DNA of 64,000 bases, taken from positions 124,001 through 188,000 of the forward strand of contig NZ_PJMB01000005.1 of NCBI RefSeq assembly GCF_002892835.1, read 5' to 3'. Position 1 is the stretch's first letter. Each line of letters opens with the position of its first letter. The translations under genes and the position numbers were made by a program. Shown here piece after piece: positions 44,396 to 53,354 of this stretch. The DNA comes from Arthrobacter sp. AFG7.2 (GTDB lineage: Bacteria > Actinomycetota > Actinomycetes > Actinomycetales > Micrococcaceae). The notes below the pieces were generated by a model. That model had not been told where the DNA came from. It saw nothing but the letters and a program-made list of their open reading frames with translations, and searched no databases.

Positions 44396-46189
44396 ATGAC
44401 AGAGGGCGGCTGGCAACGTCCTGGAGTCACTTTCATGGGCAATCACGCGGTTTCCGGGAAGGACGCCAAAAGCCCCAGAGGCCTGTGCCTCCCCGCTGCC
44501 CGGGCTGTGGCGGCTACCGGTGTATTGGCAGCATCCGTCTACGGTTTGAATCTTTCCGGCAGTGCACCTGTTCCCGGAACAGCTTCGGCCTCCGTGGTCC
44601 GTTCCGGAGCCGAAGCGGGGATGGGCGCTGTGGGAACTCCTTCCGGCTCCAGCAGCAGCAGTGCCGGTACCGCTACGGTCCTGGGCGGCAGCACCGACGT
44701 CGTCACGCCGCCATTGGACGGTCTGGTAGCGGGCCCGGAGACGGCCAGCATCCTGACTGCTCCACACGTGGAGCTTGCCTTTCCGCGTCCGATAGTCAGC
44801 GGCACCGGCGGGGGCCCGGGGTCACCGCTGACCGTAGAACTGACAGGGCTGGGCCGGCCTCCCGCGGGCTACCTCATGGCGCCCCTCAAGATGTTGACTC
44901 CCTCGTCGCCCTTCGGGTTCCGGGTCAGTCCGCTGTCCGGGGCAGCCGGAGACTTCCATCTGGGCCAGGACTACGCAGCGCCGTGCGGCACCCAGGTGTA
45001 CGCGGCTGATTCGGGCGTTGTACGTGCCGCTGGGTGGCATGCGTGGGGCGGCGGCAACCGGGTGGAAATAGACCACGGCAACGGTCTCATCAGCACCTAC
45101 AACCACCTGGAGTCCATAGCCGTCCGAAGCGGAGACTCCGTTGCTGTTGGCCAGGCCATCGCCAGGGTAGGGAGCACTGGATGGTCGACAGGATGCCACC
45201 TGCACTTCGAAACGATCCTTAATGGCCACCACATCAGTCCACTGAAGTGGATCCTGATACCGCTTCGGCCAGCCGGCAGCGGACCCGCTGACCTGCGGTC
45301 CTACCTGCCGGGCACAAATGCTCCATCCGCCGGTCCCATACGTTGGACCATTCCGGTGGGGCAGGGCAGCGAGCCTCCTTCCATTCCCCGCTGGGTAAGT
45401 AAGCCGCCCACAATGGCCGGCTCACCTTCCGGACCGGCATCCTGGCTCTCGACCCTTCGGCCGGCTGATTCTTCAACACCGTCGTGGACTGCGACGCCCG
45501 GTACGGCAACGCCGTCGCCTACTGGAGTGTCGCCGTCGCCAACGGGTTCAGGAACGGCGTCGCCGACACCGACACCAACGGATCCGGGAACTGGGACGCC
45601 GACGCCGACGCCGACGCCGACGGATCCTGAGACTGGAATGCCGACGCCGACGCCGACGGATCCTGAGACTGGAATGCCGACGCCGACGCCGACCGACCCT
45701 GAGACTGGAACGCCGACGCCGACGCCGACCGACCCTGAGACTGGAACGCCGACGCCGACCCCGACGGACCCGGGAACGGGAACGCCGACACCGACGCCGA
45801 CCCCGACCGACCCAGGAACGGGAACACCGACGCCGGTGGAGCCTTCCCCGGCGCCTCCGCCGCCCTCGGAACCCGTTGAACCGCCGCCACCCGCGCCGGT
45901 TGAGCCTCCGCCCCCGCCGCCGGAGCCTGTCCAACCGCCGCCACCTGCTCCGGTTGAGCCGGCCCCGGTTCCGCCGCCGCCACCCGCGCCGGTTGAGCCG
46001 GCCCCTGAGCCACCGCCACCTGCTCCGGTTGAGCCGGCCCCTGAGCCACCGCCTGCACCTCCAGCCCCGATCGAGCCGACACCGATACCCACGGCGACCT
46101 TCTCAGCCGCGCCTATTCCTCCAGCACCGATTGAGACCACCGAACCAGTGCCATTGCCGACCGAAACGTCCGTGACGCCAACTCCGTAG
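44396..46189 (+). CDS. M23-family peptidase with repeat-rich C-terminal tail
   Basis: 597 residues from ATG 44396 (ATG 44435 is also possible). A membrane or signal segment is near 32-55 (AARAVAATGVLAASVYGLNLSGS). The LytM-type domain has FHLGQDYAAPCGTQVYAADSG (HxxxD) and CHLHFE (HxH). It probably cuts peptidoglycan crosslinks. From about residue 380 the protein is Pro/Thr-rich: first TPTPTPTDPETG units encoded by 36-bp DNA repeats, then PAPVEPAPEPPP. Such tails may cross or bind the wall. Confidence 0.85.
   Translation: MTEGGWQRPGVTFMGNHAVSGKDAKSPRGLCLPAARAVAATGVLAASVYGLNLSGSAPVPGTASASVVRSGAEAGMGAVGTPSGSSSSSAGTATVLGGSTDVVTPPLDGLVAGPETASILTAPHVELAFPRPIVSGTGGGPGSPLTVELTGLGRPPAGYLMAPLKMLTPSSPFGFRVSPLSGAAGDFHLGQDYAAPCGTQVYAADSGVVRAAGWHAWGGGNRVEIDHGNGLISTYNHLESIAVRSGDSVAVGQAIARVGSTGWSTGCHLHFETILNGHHISPLKWILIPLRPAGSGPADLRSYLPGTNAPSAGPIRWTIPVGQGSEPPSIPRWVSKPPTMAGSPSGPASWLSTLRPADSSTPSWTATPGTATPSPTGVSPSPTGSGTASPTPTPTDPGTGTPTPTPTPTDPETGMPTPTPTDPETGMPTPTPTDPETGTPTPTPTDPETGTPTPTPTDPGTGTPTPTPTPTDPGTGTPTPVEPSPAPPPPSEPVEPPPPAPVEPPPPPPEPVQPPPPAPVEPAPVPPPPPAPVEPAPEPPPPAPVEPAPEPPPAPPAPIEPTPIPTATFSAAPIPPAPIETTEPVPLPTETSVTPTP
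45561..45836 (+). repeat. Tandem 36-bp coding repeats in the M23 peptidase tail
   Basis: About six related units carrying GATCCTGAGACTGGAA and (CGACGC)n, encoding TPTPTPTDPETG. Two units are near-identical in DNA, so recent slippage and length variation between strains are likely. Confidence 0.85.
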
Positions 46190-46292
46190 GGTTCCAGCAG
46201 GAAGTTTGCCCAGGATTCACCAAGCCCGGACCAGTACAGTGGTGCGCTGGCAACGAATTCCACGCATGAACAAACTTCCGAGGACTCAACCC

Positions 46293-46778
46293 GTGACAGC
46301 CCTGTACCCGATCCCGCTGACCCTGAACGACGGAACCGCGACGGATTTCGGCAGGTTCAAGGGCCGCGTGGTGATGGTGGTGAACGTTGCGTCAAACTGT
46401 GGGTTCACCCCCCAGTACGCGGGGCTGGAGGCGCTCTACGAAAAGTTCCGGGACCGGGGATTTGAGATCCTCGGCGTGCCGTGCAACCAGTTTGCCGGGC
46501 AGGAACCGGGCAGTGACAGCGAAATCGCGGAGTTCTGCCAGCGGAACTTCGGGGTTTCTTTTCCGCTGACCGTCAAGGCGGACGTGCGCGGCAGGAACCA
46601 GCACCCGCTGTACACGGAGCTCACCAAGTTCAAGACCGGGCTGCTCCCCGGATTGGTGAAGTGGAACTTCGAAAAATTCCTCGTGAACCGTGAGGGAGAA
46701 GTGGTGAAGCGCTTTGCTCCCACAGTGGAACCGGACTCGGCAGAGGTCATCGACGCCATCGAGGAACTCCTCGGCTGA
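46293..46778 (+). CDS. Glutathione peroxidase-family protein
   Basis: 161 residues from GTG 46293, chosen because CGAGGA is 8 nt upstream and the length fits the family; ATG 46266 is also in frame. Catalytic Cys is C36 in VNVASNCGFTPQY (not selenocysteine), with Gln in PCNQFAGQEPG and Trp in VKWNFEKFLV. In actinobacteria these usually use thioredoxin or mycothiol instead of glutathione. It reduces peroxides in the cytoplasm. Confidence 0.92.
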   Translation: MTALYPIPLTLNDGTATDFGRFKGRVVMVVNVASNCGFTPQYAGLEALYEKFRDRGFEILGVPCNQFAGQEPGSDSEIAEFCQRNFGVSFPLTVKADVRGRNQHPLYTELTKFKTGLLPGLVKWNFEKFLVNREGEVVKRFAPTVEPDSAEVIDAIEELLG

Positions 46779-46941
46779 TAAGCGCACCTGTGCCGAACGT
46801 GCCGGCGCAAAAGCGCAGTTCTTTCACCTTTTTCCACATCAGCCACGGCGATTTACCCAAAGTTTGCCGAATGTCTGATTGGATAAACATTACTGAAGGG
46901 TACAAGGGAAGCGCCGTTTCCCACCGACCACAGAGGCAGCA

Positions 46942-47871
46942 ATGGAGCACATCGAGGCCGAACATCCCCGGCCACGCCATTTCCTACTCCACCTGAGCGA
47001 TCCCCACCTGATGGGAGGTCCGGACCCCCTCTACGGCGTCGTTGACAGCGAAGCGCGGCTTATCCAGCTCTTTGACGAAGTCAAAGCGTCGGGGGCGAGG
47101 CCGGAGGCCGTCATCTTCACGGGCGACCTCGCAGACAAAGGCGATCCTGAGGCTTACGTAAAACTGAGGGCCATCGTGGAGCCCGCCTGCGAGGAACTGG
47201 GCGCAGAAGTCATTTGGGCGATGGGCAACCATGACAACCGTGCCAACTTCAGGACAGGCCTGCTGGACGAGCCCGCACATGACGCCCCCGTGGACAAGAG
47301 CTACTTCATCAATGGGCTCCGGGTTATCACCATGGACACTTCCGTGCCTGGCTTCCACCATGGCGAGCTAAGCTCCTCGCAGCTGGAGTGGCTGACGCGG
47401 CAGCTGGACACCCCCGCCCCGGACGGCACCGTCCTGGCGTTGCACCACCCGCCGGTGCCGTCCGTCCTGGATCTTTCGGTCCTGGTTGAGTTGCGGGACC
47501 AGGCGTCGCTGGAGGCAGTAGTCCGCAATTCGGACGTGCGCACCATTCTTGCCGGGCACCTGCACTATTCAACGACGGCGAGTTTTGCCGGCATCCCAGT
47601 GTCCGTGGCGTCGGCCAGTTGTTACACCCAGGACCTCAACGTTCCTGTCGGGGGCACCAGGGGACAGGACGGCGGCCAGTCCTTCAACCTGGTCCACGTG
47701 TACGAGCACACCATCGTGCACTCGGTGGTTCCCCTGGGCAATTCGACGACGGTGGGGGAGTACGTCTCCCCGGAGGAGACGAAGCGCCGGCTGGAGGCCG
47801 CCGGGATCCGGATACCTGAGACTGCCAAGCAGCGGAGCAGCACGAAACTTGGGCTGCCTACCAGCCGCTAG
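46942..47871 (+). CDS. CpdA-like metallophosphoesterase (cyclic nucleotide phosphodiesterase type)
   Basis: 309 residues. The dinuclear metal motifs are complete: HLSDPHLMG (D20, H22), [28 protein letters not shown] and AGHLHYS. The last 45 residues extend past the core. It is similar to CpdA/Rv0805-type enzymes that hydrolyse cAMP, but these have broad activity. An upstream A/T-rich patch (46835-46905) may hold the promoter. Convergent with the Stealth gene. Confidence 0.88.
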   Translation: MEHIEAEHPRPRHFLLHLSDPHLMGGPDPLYGVVDSEARLIQLFDEVKASGARPEAVIFTGDLADKGDPEAYVKLRAIVEPACEELGAEVIWAMGNHDNRANFRTGLLDEPAHDAPVDKSYFINGLRVITMDTSVPGFHHGELSSSQLEWLTRQLDTPAPDGTVLALHHPPVPSVLDLSVLVELRDQASLEAVVRNSDVRTILAGHLHYSTTASFAGIPVSVASASCYTQDLNVPVGGTRGQDGGQSFNLVHVYEHTIVHSVVPLGNSTTVGEYVSPEETKRRLEAAGIRIPETAKQRSSTKLGLPTSR

Positions 47872-47882
47872 GACAGTGCACG

Positions 47883-47913
47883 AAGGTCCGTGCCGCCGGG
47901 CGGCACGGACCTT
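47883..47913. terminator. Terminator between the phosphodiesterase and Stealth genes
   Basis: A stem of about 15 bp (47883-47897 with 47899-47913), followed by GTCTTG on the plus strand and preceded by TTCG on the minus strand. Confidence 0.75.
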
Positions 47914-47954
47914 GTCTTGCCGGACTGCGCATCCGGCCGGTATTTTCCGGAGTC

Positions 47955-49592
47955 CTACTTTTCCCAGGGTGCCTTGATGGGGAAGTACTTTTCCAGGAAG
48001 TCGGTGACCACTTCGGCGCGCTCGTCAGCAGGGATCTCCGGGAAGCTGCCGTCATTCAGGCAGAAGAAGTCCATGTTCCTCTTTGCCAGGAGTTTGGGCA
48101 GGTACTTCAGTCCCGCCTTCATCGTGGTGTCAACGTAGCGGACTTTAGCAGCGGTCTGGGTGACGGCACGGCCGGTGAGCAGCGCATAGTAGTGGTAGAA
48201 CGAGTTGGTGACGGAGATGTTGTCCGCGGCCCGGAAGCGGCTGCCCGCCGTCTTCCGGAACTCTTCGGGGAACTCCCGTTCCATTTTTGCCACCACGCTG
48301 CGGCGCAAGGGCGCTGCGCAGTGCTCCAGATGGCGGGTTGTGATCCGCCCGAACCGGTTCCACAACAACTTCCGGTTGACGCGCGCAGCGTTCTCGAACC
48401 CGCTCCGCTCAATGGCGTTCTCGCCCAGGCCGATCCGGGTTTCTGCCTCCACGAACTTCGTAATGCCGCCGGGAGTGAAAAACAGGTCGGGGCTCACGGG
48501 CCGGCCGAAGAACATGTCGTCATTGGAGTACAGGAAGTGCTCGGACAGGCCCTCGATGTTGTGGAGCTGGCACTCCACTGCCTGGGAATTGTGCGTGGGA
48601 AGCACCGAGGGGTCGGAGAAGAACTCCTCGCTGCGGACAATGGTCACCGAGGGGTGGTCCGCCAGCCACTCAGGTGCCGGTGAATCTGTGGCAATGAAGA
48701 CGCGGCGGATCCACGGCGCGAACATGTACACCGAACGCAGGGCGTACTTGAGTTCGTTGATCTGCCGGAAGCGGGCTTCGTGGTCATCGCCCTCGCCGAG
48801 GACAGCATCTTTCTGCTGGGCCCGCCGCGCGGCGATGTACTCCGGGGAGCTTCCATCCACCCAGGAGAACACCAGATCGATGTCGAAGCTGATGTCGCTG
48901 GCGTGGTCTGCGAACATGTTCTCGATGGTGGGCCACGTGTGGCCGTAGCGCTCAACGGTGCCACGGACGGCGTCCTGCCGGAGCAAGGTCCTGCGCGTGA
49001 GGGAGTTCTCAATAGGCAGGATGATCTCGTTGGACTTAAACGACCAAAGCTCAAGCTGCACGCCTGCGGAGGCACCGAATTCGAAGCCGCCCGCGGGCTC
49101 CACCCGGGGCCGGTACAGGCGGAAGATTCGCGCCTCCTTGTTGGCCGAGAGCTCACCATCTGCAACCAGCAAGGACGTTTTCTTCTTGGCATCCACGGTC
49201 ATGGAATAGAAAGGCTCGTCCCGGCAGGCTTCCACCAGGGCCGCCCGAAGCTTTTTCCTGTCTTTCCAGTCCAGGGCAATGACCGGCCTGTCATTGTTGC
49301 CCCTCACCAGCAGGTACGCCAGGTCCGCGCCGGCCAGCACATTGCGTACGAACAGCAGGTCCTCCACCATGGCCTGGTAGGGAGTCCTGTTGTGGTTGAT
49401 CAGCGCAATGCGGCCCTTATGCGTGATGACATCAGGGCGGGGATTTAGCCGCTGCTCAGCTTCGGCTGAGGTGATCTCGGCATGAAATTGTTCTTCTACG
49501 GATGCCTGGCCGCCGTAGTAGACCTCGTCTTGAACCGGTGCTTCTGTAATGGTCGTCTCCGTGCTCGTCAAAGTAAGCGTTTCTACCTGCAT
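47955..49592 (-). CDS. Stealth-family sugar-phosphate transferase
   Basis: 545 residues from ATG 49592. The four Stealth regions are recognisable: CR1 IDLVFSWVDGSSPEY, CR2 RFRQINELKYALRSVYMFAPWIRRVFIATD, CR3 HNSQAVECQLHNIEGLSEHFLYSNDDMFFGRP, and CR4 DNISVTNSFYHYYALLTG. Stealth enzymes (GNPT, SacB, CpsY types) transfer hexose-1-phosphate to make phosphodiester-linked wall or capsule polymers. The N-terminal 200 residues are the extra domain found in actinobacterial members. The substrate is unknown. Confidence 0.88.
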   Translation of the reverse strand: MQVETLTLTSTETTITEAPVQDEVYYGGQASVEEQFHAEITSAEAEQRLNPRPDVITHKGRIALINHNRTPYQAMVEDLLFVRNVLAGADLAYLLVRGNNDRPVIALDWKDRKKLRAALVEACRDEPFYSMTVDAKKKTSLLVADGELSANKEARIFRLYRPRVEPAGGFEFGASAGVQLELWSFKSNEIILPIENSLTRRTLLRQDAVRGTVERYGHTWPTIENMFADHASDISFDIDLVFSWVDGSSPEYIAARRAQQKDAVLGEGDDHEARFRQINELKYALRSVYMFAPWIRRVFIATDSPAPEWLADHPSVTIVRSEEFFSDPSVLPTHNSQAVECQLHNIEGLSEHFLYSNDDMFFGRPVSPDLFFTPGGITKFVEAETRIGLGENAIERSGFENAARVNRKLLWNRFGRITTRHLEHCAAPLRRSVVAKMEREFPEEFRKTAGSRFRAADNISVTNSFYHYYALLTGRAVTQTAAKVRYVDTTMKAGLKYLPKLLAKRNMDFFCLNDGSFPEIPADERAEVVTDFLEKYFPIKAPWEK

Positions 49593-49653
49593 GATAGCTG
49601 CGTGCTGGAAACAGCAGGTTTCGGGCAGGGCTGCCCGGGGCCGGGGAACCGGC

Positions 49654-50583
49654 TCAGCCGCCCAGTGCATCCCGCCAGCTGCGCAGGAAGGCCCCGCCGG
49701 CGTCGTCATGGATCACCGAGGCCCCAAGCCCCAGATCCTCGGCCGTCAGGACCGCGTACGGCTTCTCCGGGATACCGTCGGCCGGCCGGACGTCCACGTG
49801 CTTGACCGCGTGATCGTTGTGGTGCAGCCAGTCGGCCATTGCGTAATCGGTGCGCGAATCGCCCACTGTCCGCCATGCTGCCGGGGTGATGCCCTGGGCG
49901 GCAAGCAGCTCCACAGCGCGGCTGGCGCCCAGATCCTTGCCAAGCCGCACCGACTCAATGTCCGTGGAGATGATGGTGGGATCAACCCGGTAGTCCACCT
50001 CGTCGTCGGAATTGGGGGCATGGTGGTCCAAGCGCACCACTCCCAGTCCGTGGCGGGCCATCAGGTCCATGGCGTCGGCGTCGAAGAGTTTCTGCTCCGC
50101 AAGGTAATCGGCGCTGGGAACATCAATATGCTGCTCCACGGACACCATGGCTCGCTTCGTTTCATCAAAAAACATGTGTGCGGCGTAGTCCTCTGCCACC
50201 ATGCGCCGGACATCGTCCCCGTAGGCCGCCGGTACGGCAAGTTCCCGGTCCACGTGAATGGGGCCGGGCCCGGCTGCGGTATAGCTGAACCAGACAGCGC
50301 CCTTTTCGCAGACGGCATGGATGATGGTGCCTGCGGGGATCCCGGCGGCGATCATGGGTTCCATCACCTGTTGCCGGATGAAGGCGTCAGAGCGTCCGGT
50401 GTTGAAAATGACGGGAATCCCTGCGGCGGCGAGGGCCATGAGGTCATCGATGATCTCCCGCTTAACATCCCGTGTGACCGGACTTGCCACCGGCCCGTCC
50501 ACATCGAGCAGGAGCGCCAGCGGCGGGGTGGCCGGCACGTGGGCTGCGGGTGCAGAAATGGCGGGGGACTCGGATGCTGTCAT
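49654..50583 (-). CDS. HAD-superfamily phosphatase (Cof-like)
   Basis: 309 residues. Motif I LALLLDVDGPVASP near residue 22, motif II FNTGRSD near 60, and motif IV TVGDSRTDYAMADWLHHN near 240. The mid-protein cap contains VSVEQHIDVPSADYLAEQ. Related HAD IIB proteins act on sugar phosphates or trehalose-6-phosphate. It is 61 nt upstream of the Stealth gene on the same strand, which hints at a sugar-polymer link. CAGAAT ends 6 nt before the ATG. Confidence 0.82.
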   Translation of the reverse strand: MTASESPAISAPAAHVPATPPLALLLDVDGPVASPVTRDVKREIIDDLMALAAAGIPVIFNTGRSDAFIRQQVMEPMIAAGIPAGTIIHAVCEKGAVWFSYTAAGPGPIHVDRELAVPAAYGDDVRRMVAEDYAAHMFFDETKRAMVSVEQHIDVPSADYLAEQKLFDADAMDLMARHGLGVVRLDHHAPNSDDEVDYRVDPTIISTDIESVRLGKDLGASRAVELLAAQGITPAAWRTVGDSRTDYAMADWLHHNDHAVKHVDVRPADGIPEKPYAVLTAEDLGLGASVIHDDAGGAFLRSWRDALGG

Positions 50584-50727
50584 GGTCCTATTCTGTCAGC
50601 CGTGCCGTCACCTCTGCGGACACCGGGCTGGCGGCAAGCGGCACTACCGCAGGTAGCCCATGGTTACTGTTTGGCCACAACCTGCGGCAGGAACCGCAGG
50701 GCACTTTCGCTGGGCCTGCAGGATGCC

Positions 50728-50733
50728 TAGTGT
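50728..50733 (+). promoter_or_regulatory. Leaderless-type -10 element for the 99-residue protein
   Basis: TAGTGT ends 6 nt before the GTG at 50740, the same hexamer and spacing as at 10552. Confidence 0.45.
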
Positions 50734-50739
50734 GGCAAG

Positions 50740-51039
50740 GTGATATTTAAAGCTGTGGGCGAGGGCCGCCCGTACCCCGACCATGGTTACACCACGCCCA
50801 AGGAATGGGCTTCGCTCCCGCCGCGTCCGGTCCGCCTGGACGAGCTGGTGACCACCAAGCGCACCCTTGACCTGGAAGCGCTGCTGGCTGAAGATTCCAC
50901 CTTTTTCGGTGACCTGTTCCCGCACGTGGTGCAATACCAGGGGACCCTGTACCTGGAGGACGGGCTGCACCGCGCCGTCCGCACCGCCCTGCACCAGCGC
51001 ACCGCCATCCACGCCCGTGTCCTGGTGATAGATGGCTAG
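50740..51039 (+). CDS. Conserved actinobacterial protein, ParB-like/VapB-annotated (99 residues)
   Basis: GTG 50740 with a leaderless-type -10. The sequence FKAVGEGRPYPDHGYTTPKEWASLPPRP, then HVVQYQGTLYLEDGLHRAVRTALHQRTAIHARVLVID, belongs to a conserved actinobacterial family sometimes labelled VapB antitoxin. LYLEDGLHRAVRTALHQR is more like the DGHHR motif of ParB-type domains. No toxin gene is adjacent. It overlaps the LytR_C gene by 8 nt. I would not call it an antitoxin. Confidence 0.6.
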   Translation: MIFKAVGEGRPYPDHGYTTPKEWASLPPRPVRLDELVTTKRTLDLEALLAEDSTFFGDLFPHVVQYQGTLYLEDGLHRAVRTALHQRTAIHARVLVIDG

Positions 51040-51706
51040 GAAGAAGCAGCAGGACGTAAGCGTCCTCCACGGCCACCACGTTGTCACCGGTTCCGAGCTT
51101 CGGGCCGCCTTTGAGGCGGCGCCGGGCGCCGACGGGACAACCCGCGTACGCCGGCGTGCGCTGCACGGGATTGTGCTGGTCCTCCTCGTCGGCCTCATCG
51201 CCGCGGCCATCATCACGGCGCTGGCCATCATCAACGGGCAGCTGAAGCTTCCCGCTGCGGCGCCTGCCGAAGAAGCGGCCTCCACCTGCCCGGCCGGGAC
51301 TTTCGACTACACCCCCAATGACCAGGTCAACCTCAATGTCTACAACTCCACCAGCCGGCCCGGTTTGGCCCGCTCAGTGGCGGACGAGTTCCTGGCGAGG
51401 AAGTTTGTGGTGGGTGCGGTTTCGAACATTGATGCGGGCTACCGCGGGACCGCTGCCGTGATTTCCGGGGCCGCCGGGCATGCCGCGGCGTTCACCGTCC
51501 AGCGGAACCTGGCGGGGTCGGACTACTTTCAGGACAGCCGGACCGACGGGAGCGTTGACGTGATCCTCGCGCAGGACTACAGAGCGCTGGTCCCGCCCGA
51601 GCTCGTTGACCAGACGCCGGGGACGCTGGGCTGTCCGCGGGAAAGCCGCCGCGTCGCCGACGACGACAAGTTACCCGTCATGCCCTCGGCAGCGCCCGCA
51701 CCCTGA
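51032..51706 (+). CDS. LytR C-terminal-domain membrane protein
   Basis: 224 residues. A cytoplasmic start (MARKKQQDVSVLHGHHVV), one membrane helix at about 48-66 (ALHGIVLVLLVGLIAAAIITALAII), and a LytR_C domain (about 95-200: VNLNVYNSTSRPGLARSVADEFLARKFVVGAVSNI). The domain lies outside the cell and is linked to wall-polymer ligases of the LCP group. Its coupled upstream gene is of unknown function. Confidence 0.85.
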   Translation: MARKKQQDVSVLHGHHVVTGSELRAAFEAAPGADGTTRVRRRALHGIVLVLLVGLIAAAIITALAIINGQLKLPAAAPAEEAASTCPAGTFDYTPNDQVNLNVYNSTSRPGLARSVADEFLARKFVVGAVSNIDAGYRGTAAVISGAAGHAAAFTVQRNLAGSDYFQDSRTDGSVDVILAQDYRALVPPELVDQTPGTLGCPRESRRVADDDKLPVMPSAAPAP

Positions 51707-51713
51707 TGGGTGG

Positions 51714-52364
51714 CTAGCCGGCCACCACGGGAAGCGGGCCGAGCCGCACGGGGCGGCCGTCGTCGTCGAACCGTGCGCCGGCACCCAGCTGGATGAAGCG
51801 CACTGTCCTGGCCACCCGGGCCTCCAGTTCGGCGGGCTCATCGCTGCCCCTGGCCGCGCTGGAGGACAAGGTGCCCAGGATCAGCTGAGCCTGCTGGTTG
51901 ACGTCAGCCACCGGAAGGTACCCCTGCTCCATTCCGTCCCGCAGGATTCCCTGCAGCAGCACGCTGAGCTCGCCGACGTGGTCGGCGAGCTTGGCAAAGG
52001 ACGACGGCGACAGCACGGCGCCCATGGCGGGTCCCGGCGGCAGGTGGCGGCGGCTGAGGTCCACCACCTGGGCGCGGACGTACAGCGCGAGCCGGTCCAC
52101 CGGGTTGTCCAGTTGGTTCAGCGAGTCCCGCAGTTCGGAAAGGAACTTCTCAGTCTCATCCAGGGCATAGGAGATCAGCAGTTCTTCGATGTCCGCGTAG
52201 TAGTTGTAGACGGCGGTCCGGCCCACGCCGGCGTGCCGGGCAACATCTGTCATCGTCAGGCCGGGCAGGCCATGGGAGAAAAGGAGTTCACCGAAGGCCG
52301 TGAGGATGCGCCGCTGGGTGTCTGCTCGTTGCTCGGCGTTGCTGGCCGCTGAAATCCTTGGCAT
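51714..52364 (-). CDS. TetR-family regulator
   Basis: 216 residues. The HTH is RRILTAFGELLFSHGLPGLTMTDVARHAGVGRTAVYNYYADIEELL. The C-terminal ligand domain is about 75-200. TAAAGT ends 6 nt before the ATG, so it is probably leaderless. Target genes are not evident; the closest same-strand neighbour is the DsbA-like gene. Confidence 0.88.
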   Translation of the reverse strand: MPRISAASNAEQRADTQRRILTAFGELLFSHGLPGLTMTDVARHAGVGRTAVYNYYADIEELLISYALDETEKFLSELRDSLNQLDNPVDRLALYVRAQVVDLSRRHLPPGPAMGAVLSPSSFAKLADHVGELSVLLQGILRDGMEQGYLPVADVNQQAQLILGTLSSSAARGSDEPAELEARVARTVRFIQLGAGARFDDDGRPVRLGPLPVVAG

Positions 52365-52370
52365 GTGGAC

Positions 52371-52376
52371 ACTTTA
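52371..52376 (-). promoter_or_regulatory. Leaderless-type -10 element for the TetR gene
   Basis: TAAAGT (minus strand) ends 6 nt before the ATG at 52364. Confidence 0.45.
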
Positions 52377-52429
52377 CCGCGATGTGTCAGTAAAAGCCTG
52401 CGCTTGGCTGCGCTGGCCTGCATGCCCGC

Positions 52430-53128
52430 CTACACCTGGCAGCCGTCCGGTCCGCAGGCCCCGCCATCCGCGGAGTTGACCAGCACCAGGGGATTGGATT
52501 CCTGCCATGCCTGGTCCAGCGCCGCAGTGAACGTCTCAACGGGCTGGGCGCCGGACAGCCCATACTTCCGGTCGATGACGAAGAACGGGACGCCGCTGAT
52601 CCCCAGGGACCGGGCCTCCTGGATATCGGAACGGACGTCGTCGGCGAACTTGTCGGTGGTGAAGAGTTCCTCTGCTTCTGGCTGGCTGATGCCCAGGTCC
52701 AGGGCGAGCGACATGAGGTACCCGCGGCTGCCGATATCCTTGCCGTGCTCGAAATGGTCGCTGAGGAGCCGCTCCTTGGCGGCGTCCTGCTTGCCGTGCG
52801 CGGCCGCGAGGTGGATCAGGCGGTGGGCGTTGAAGCTGTTGGCCACCACCACAGAGTCAAAGCGGTAATTCAGGCCTTCACCCTTGGCCTGCTGCGCCAC
52901 GTGGTCGAACATCTGCGACACCTGCTGCGCCGGCATCCCCTTGCGGGTACTCAGGTACTCCAGCTCGGTTCCGTCGTAGTGTTCGGGGAGGCCGGGGTCC
53001 AGCTGATAGCTCCGCCAAACCACCTCGACGGAATCGCGGTGCTGGAAGGCCGCCAGGGCAGATTCAAAGCGGCGCTTGCCGATGTAGCACCAGGGACACG
53101 CGACGTCGGACCAGATTTCAATCTTCAT
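52430..53128 (-). CDS. DsbA/FrnE-like oxidoreductase
   Basis: 232 residues from ATG 53128, with AAGGA-type sequence upstream. Active site C11-P-W-C14 (SDVACPWCYIGKRRFE). The helical insert and the GVPFFVIDRKYGLSGAQPVETF cis-Pro loop follow FrnE. No signal peptide, so it works in the cytoplasm, as for other FrnE-type proteins. Ends with Cys-rich GGACGPDGCQV. Confidence 0.9.
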   Translation of the reverse strand: MKIEIWSDVACPWCYIGKRRFESALAAFQHRDSVEVVWRSYQLDPGLPEHYDGTELEYLSTRKGMPAQQVSQMFDHVAQQAKGEGLNYRFDSVVVANSFNAHRLIHLAAAHGKQDAAKERLLSDHFEHGKDIGSRGYLMSLALDLGISQPEAEELFTTDKFADDVRSDIQEARSLGISGVPFFVIDRKYGLSGAQPVETFTAALDQAWQESNPLVLVNSADGGACGPDGCQV

Positions 53129-53354
53129 GTCCAAGGAAACAGCACACCCGCAGCCGCCATTCCGGAACCCGGTATGACGTGCCCCACAGCTGGGTCTTGT
53201 CCGCGGGGGATATGTGGACGATAGTCGGGTTATGGGGCTGCACAAAGGCCCTCAGGGTAAACATTTCCCAACAACGCGCGGACCGGGAAGGTTCCGCGGA
53301 GTAAGTTGCCCGGCCATCTGGGGGAGCCCGGCCTGTCATTTCCTGGAGGTCAGG

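Noticed and set aside
45561..46080. Regular repeats considered as a CRISPR array
   Set aside because: The units are contiguous and coding, with no unique spacers and no cas genes nearby.
50740..51039. Type II antitoxin (VapB)
   Set aside because: No toxin partner is adjacent, and the motif looks closer to ParB; described as a conserved protein instead.
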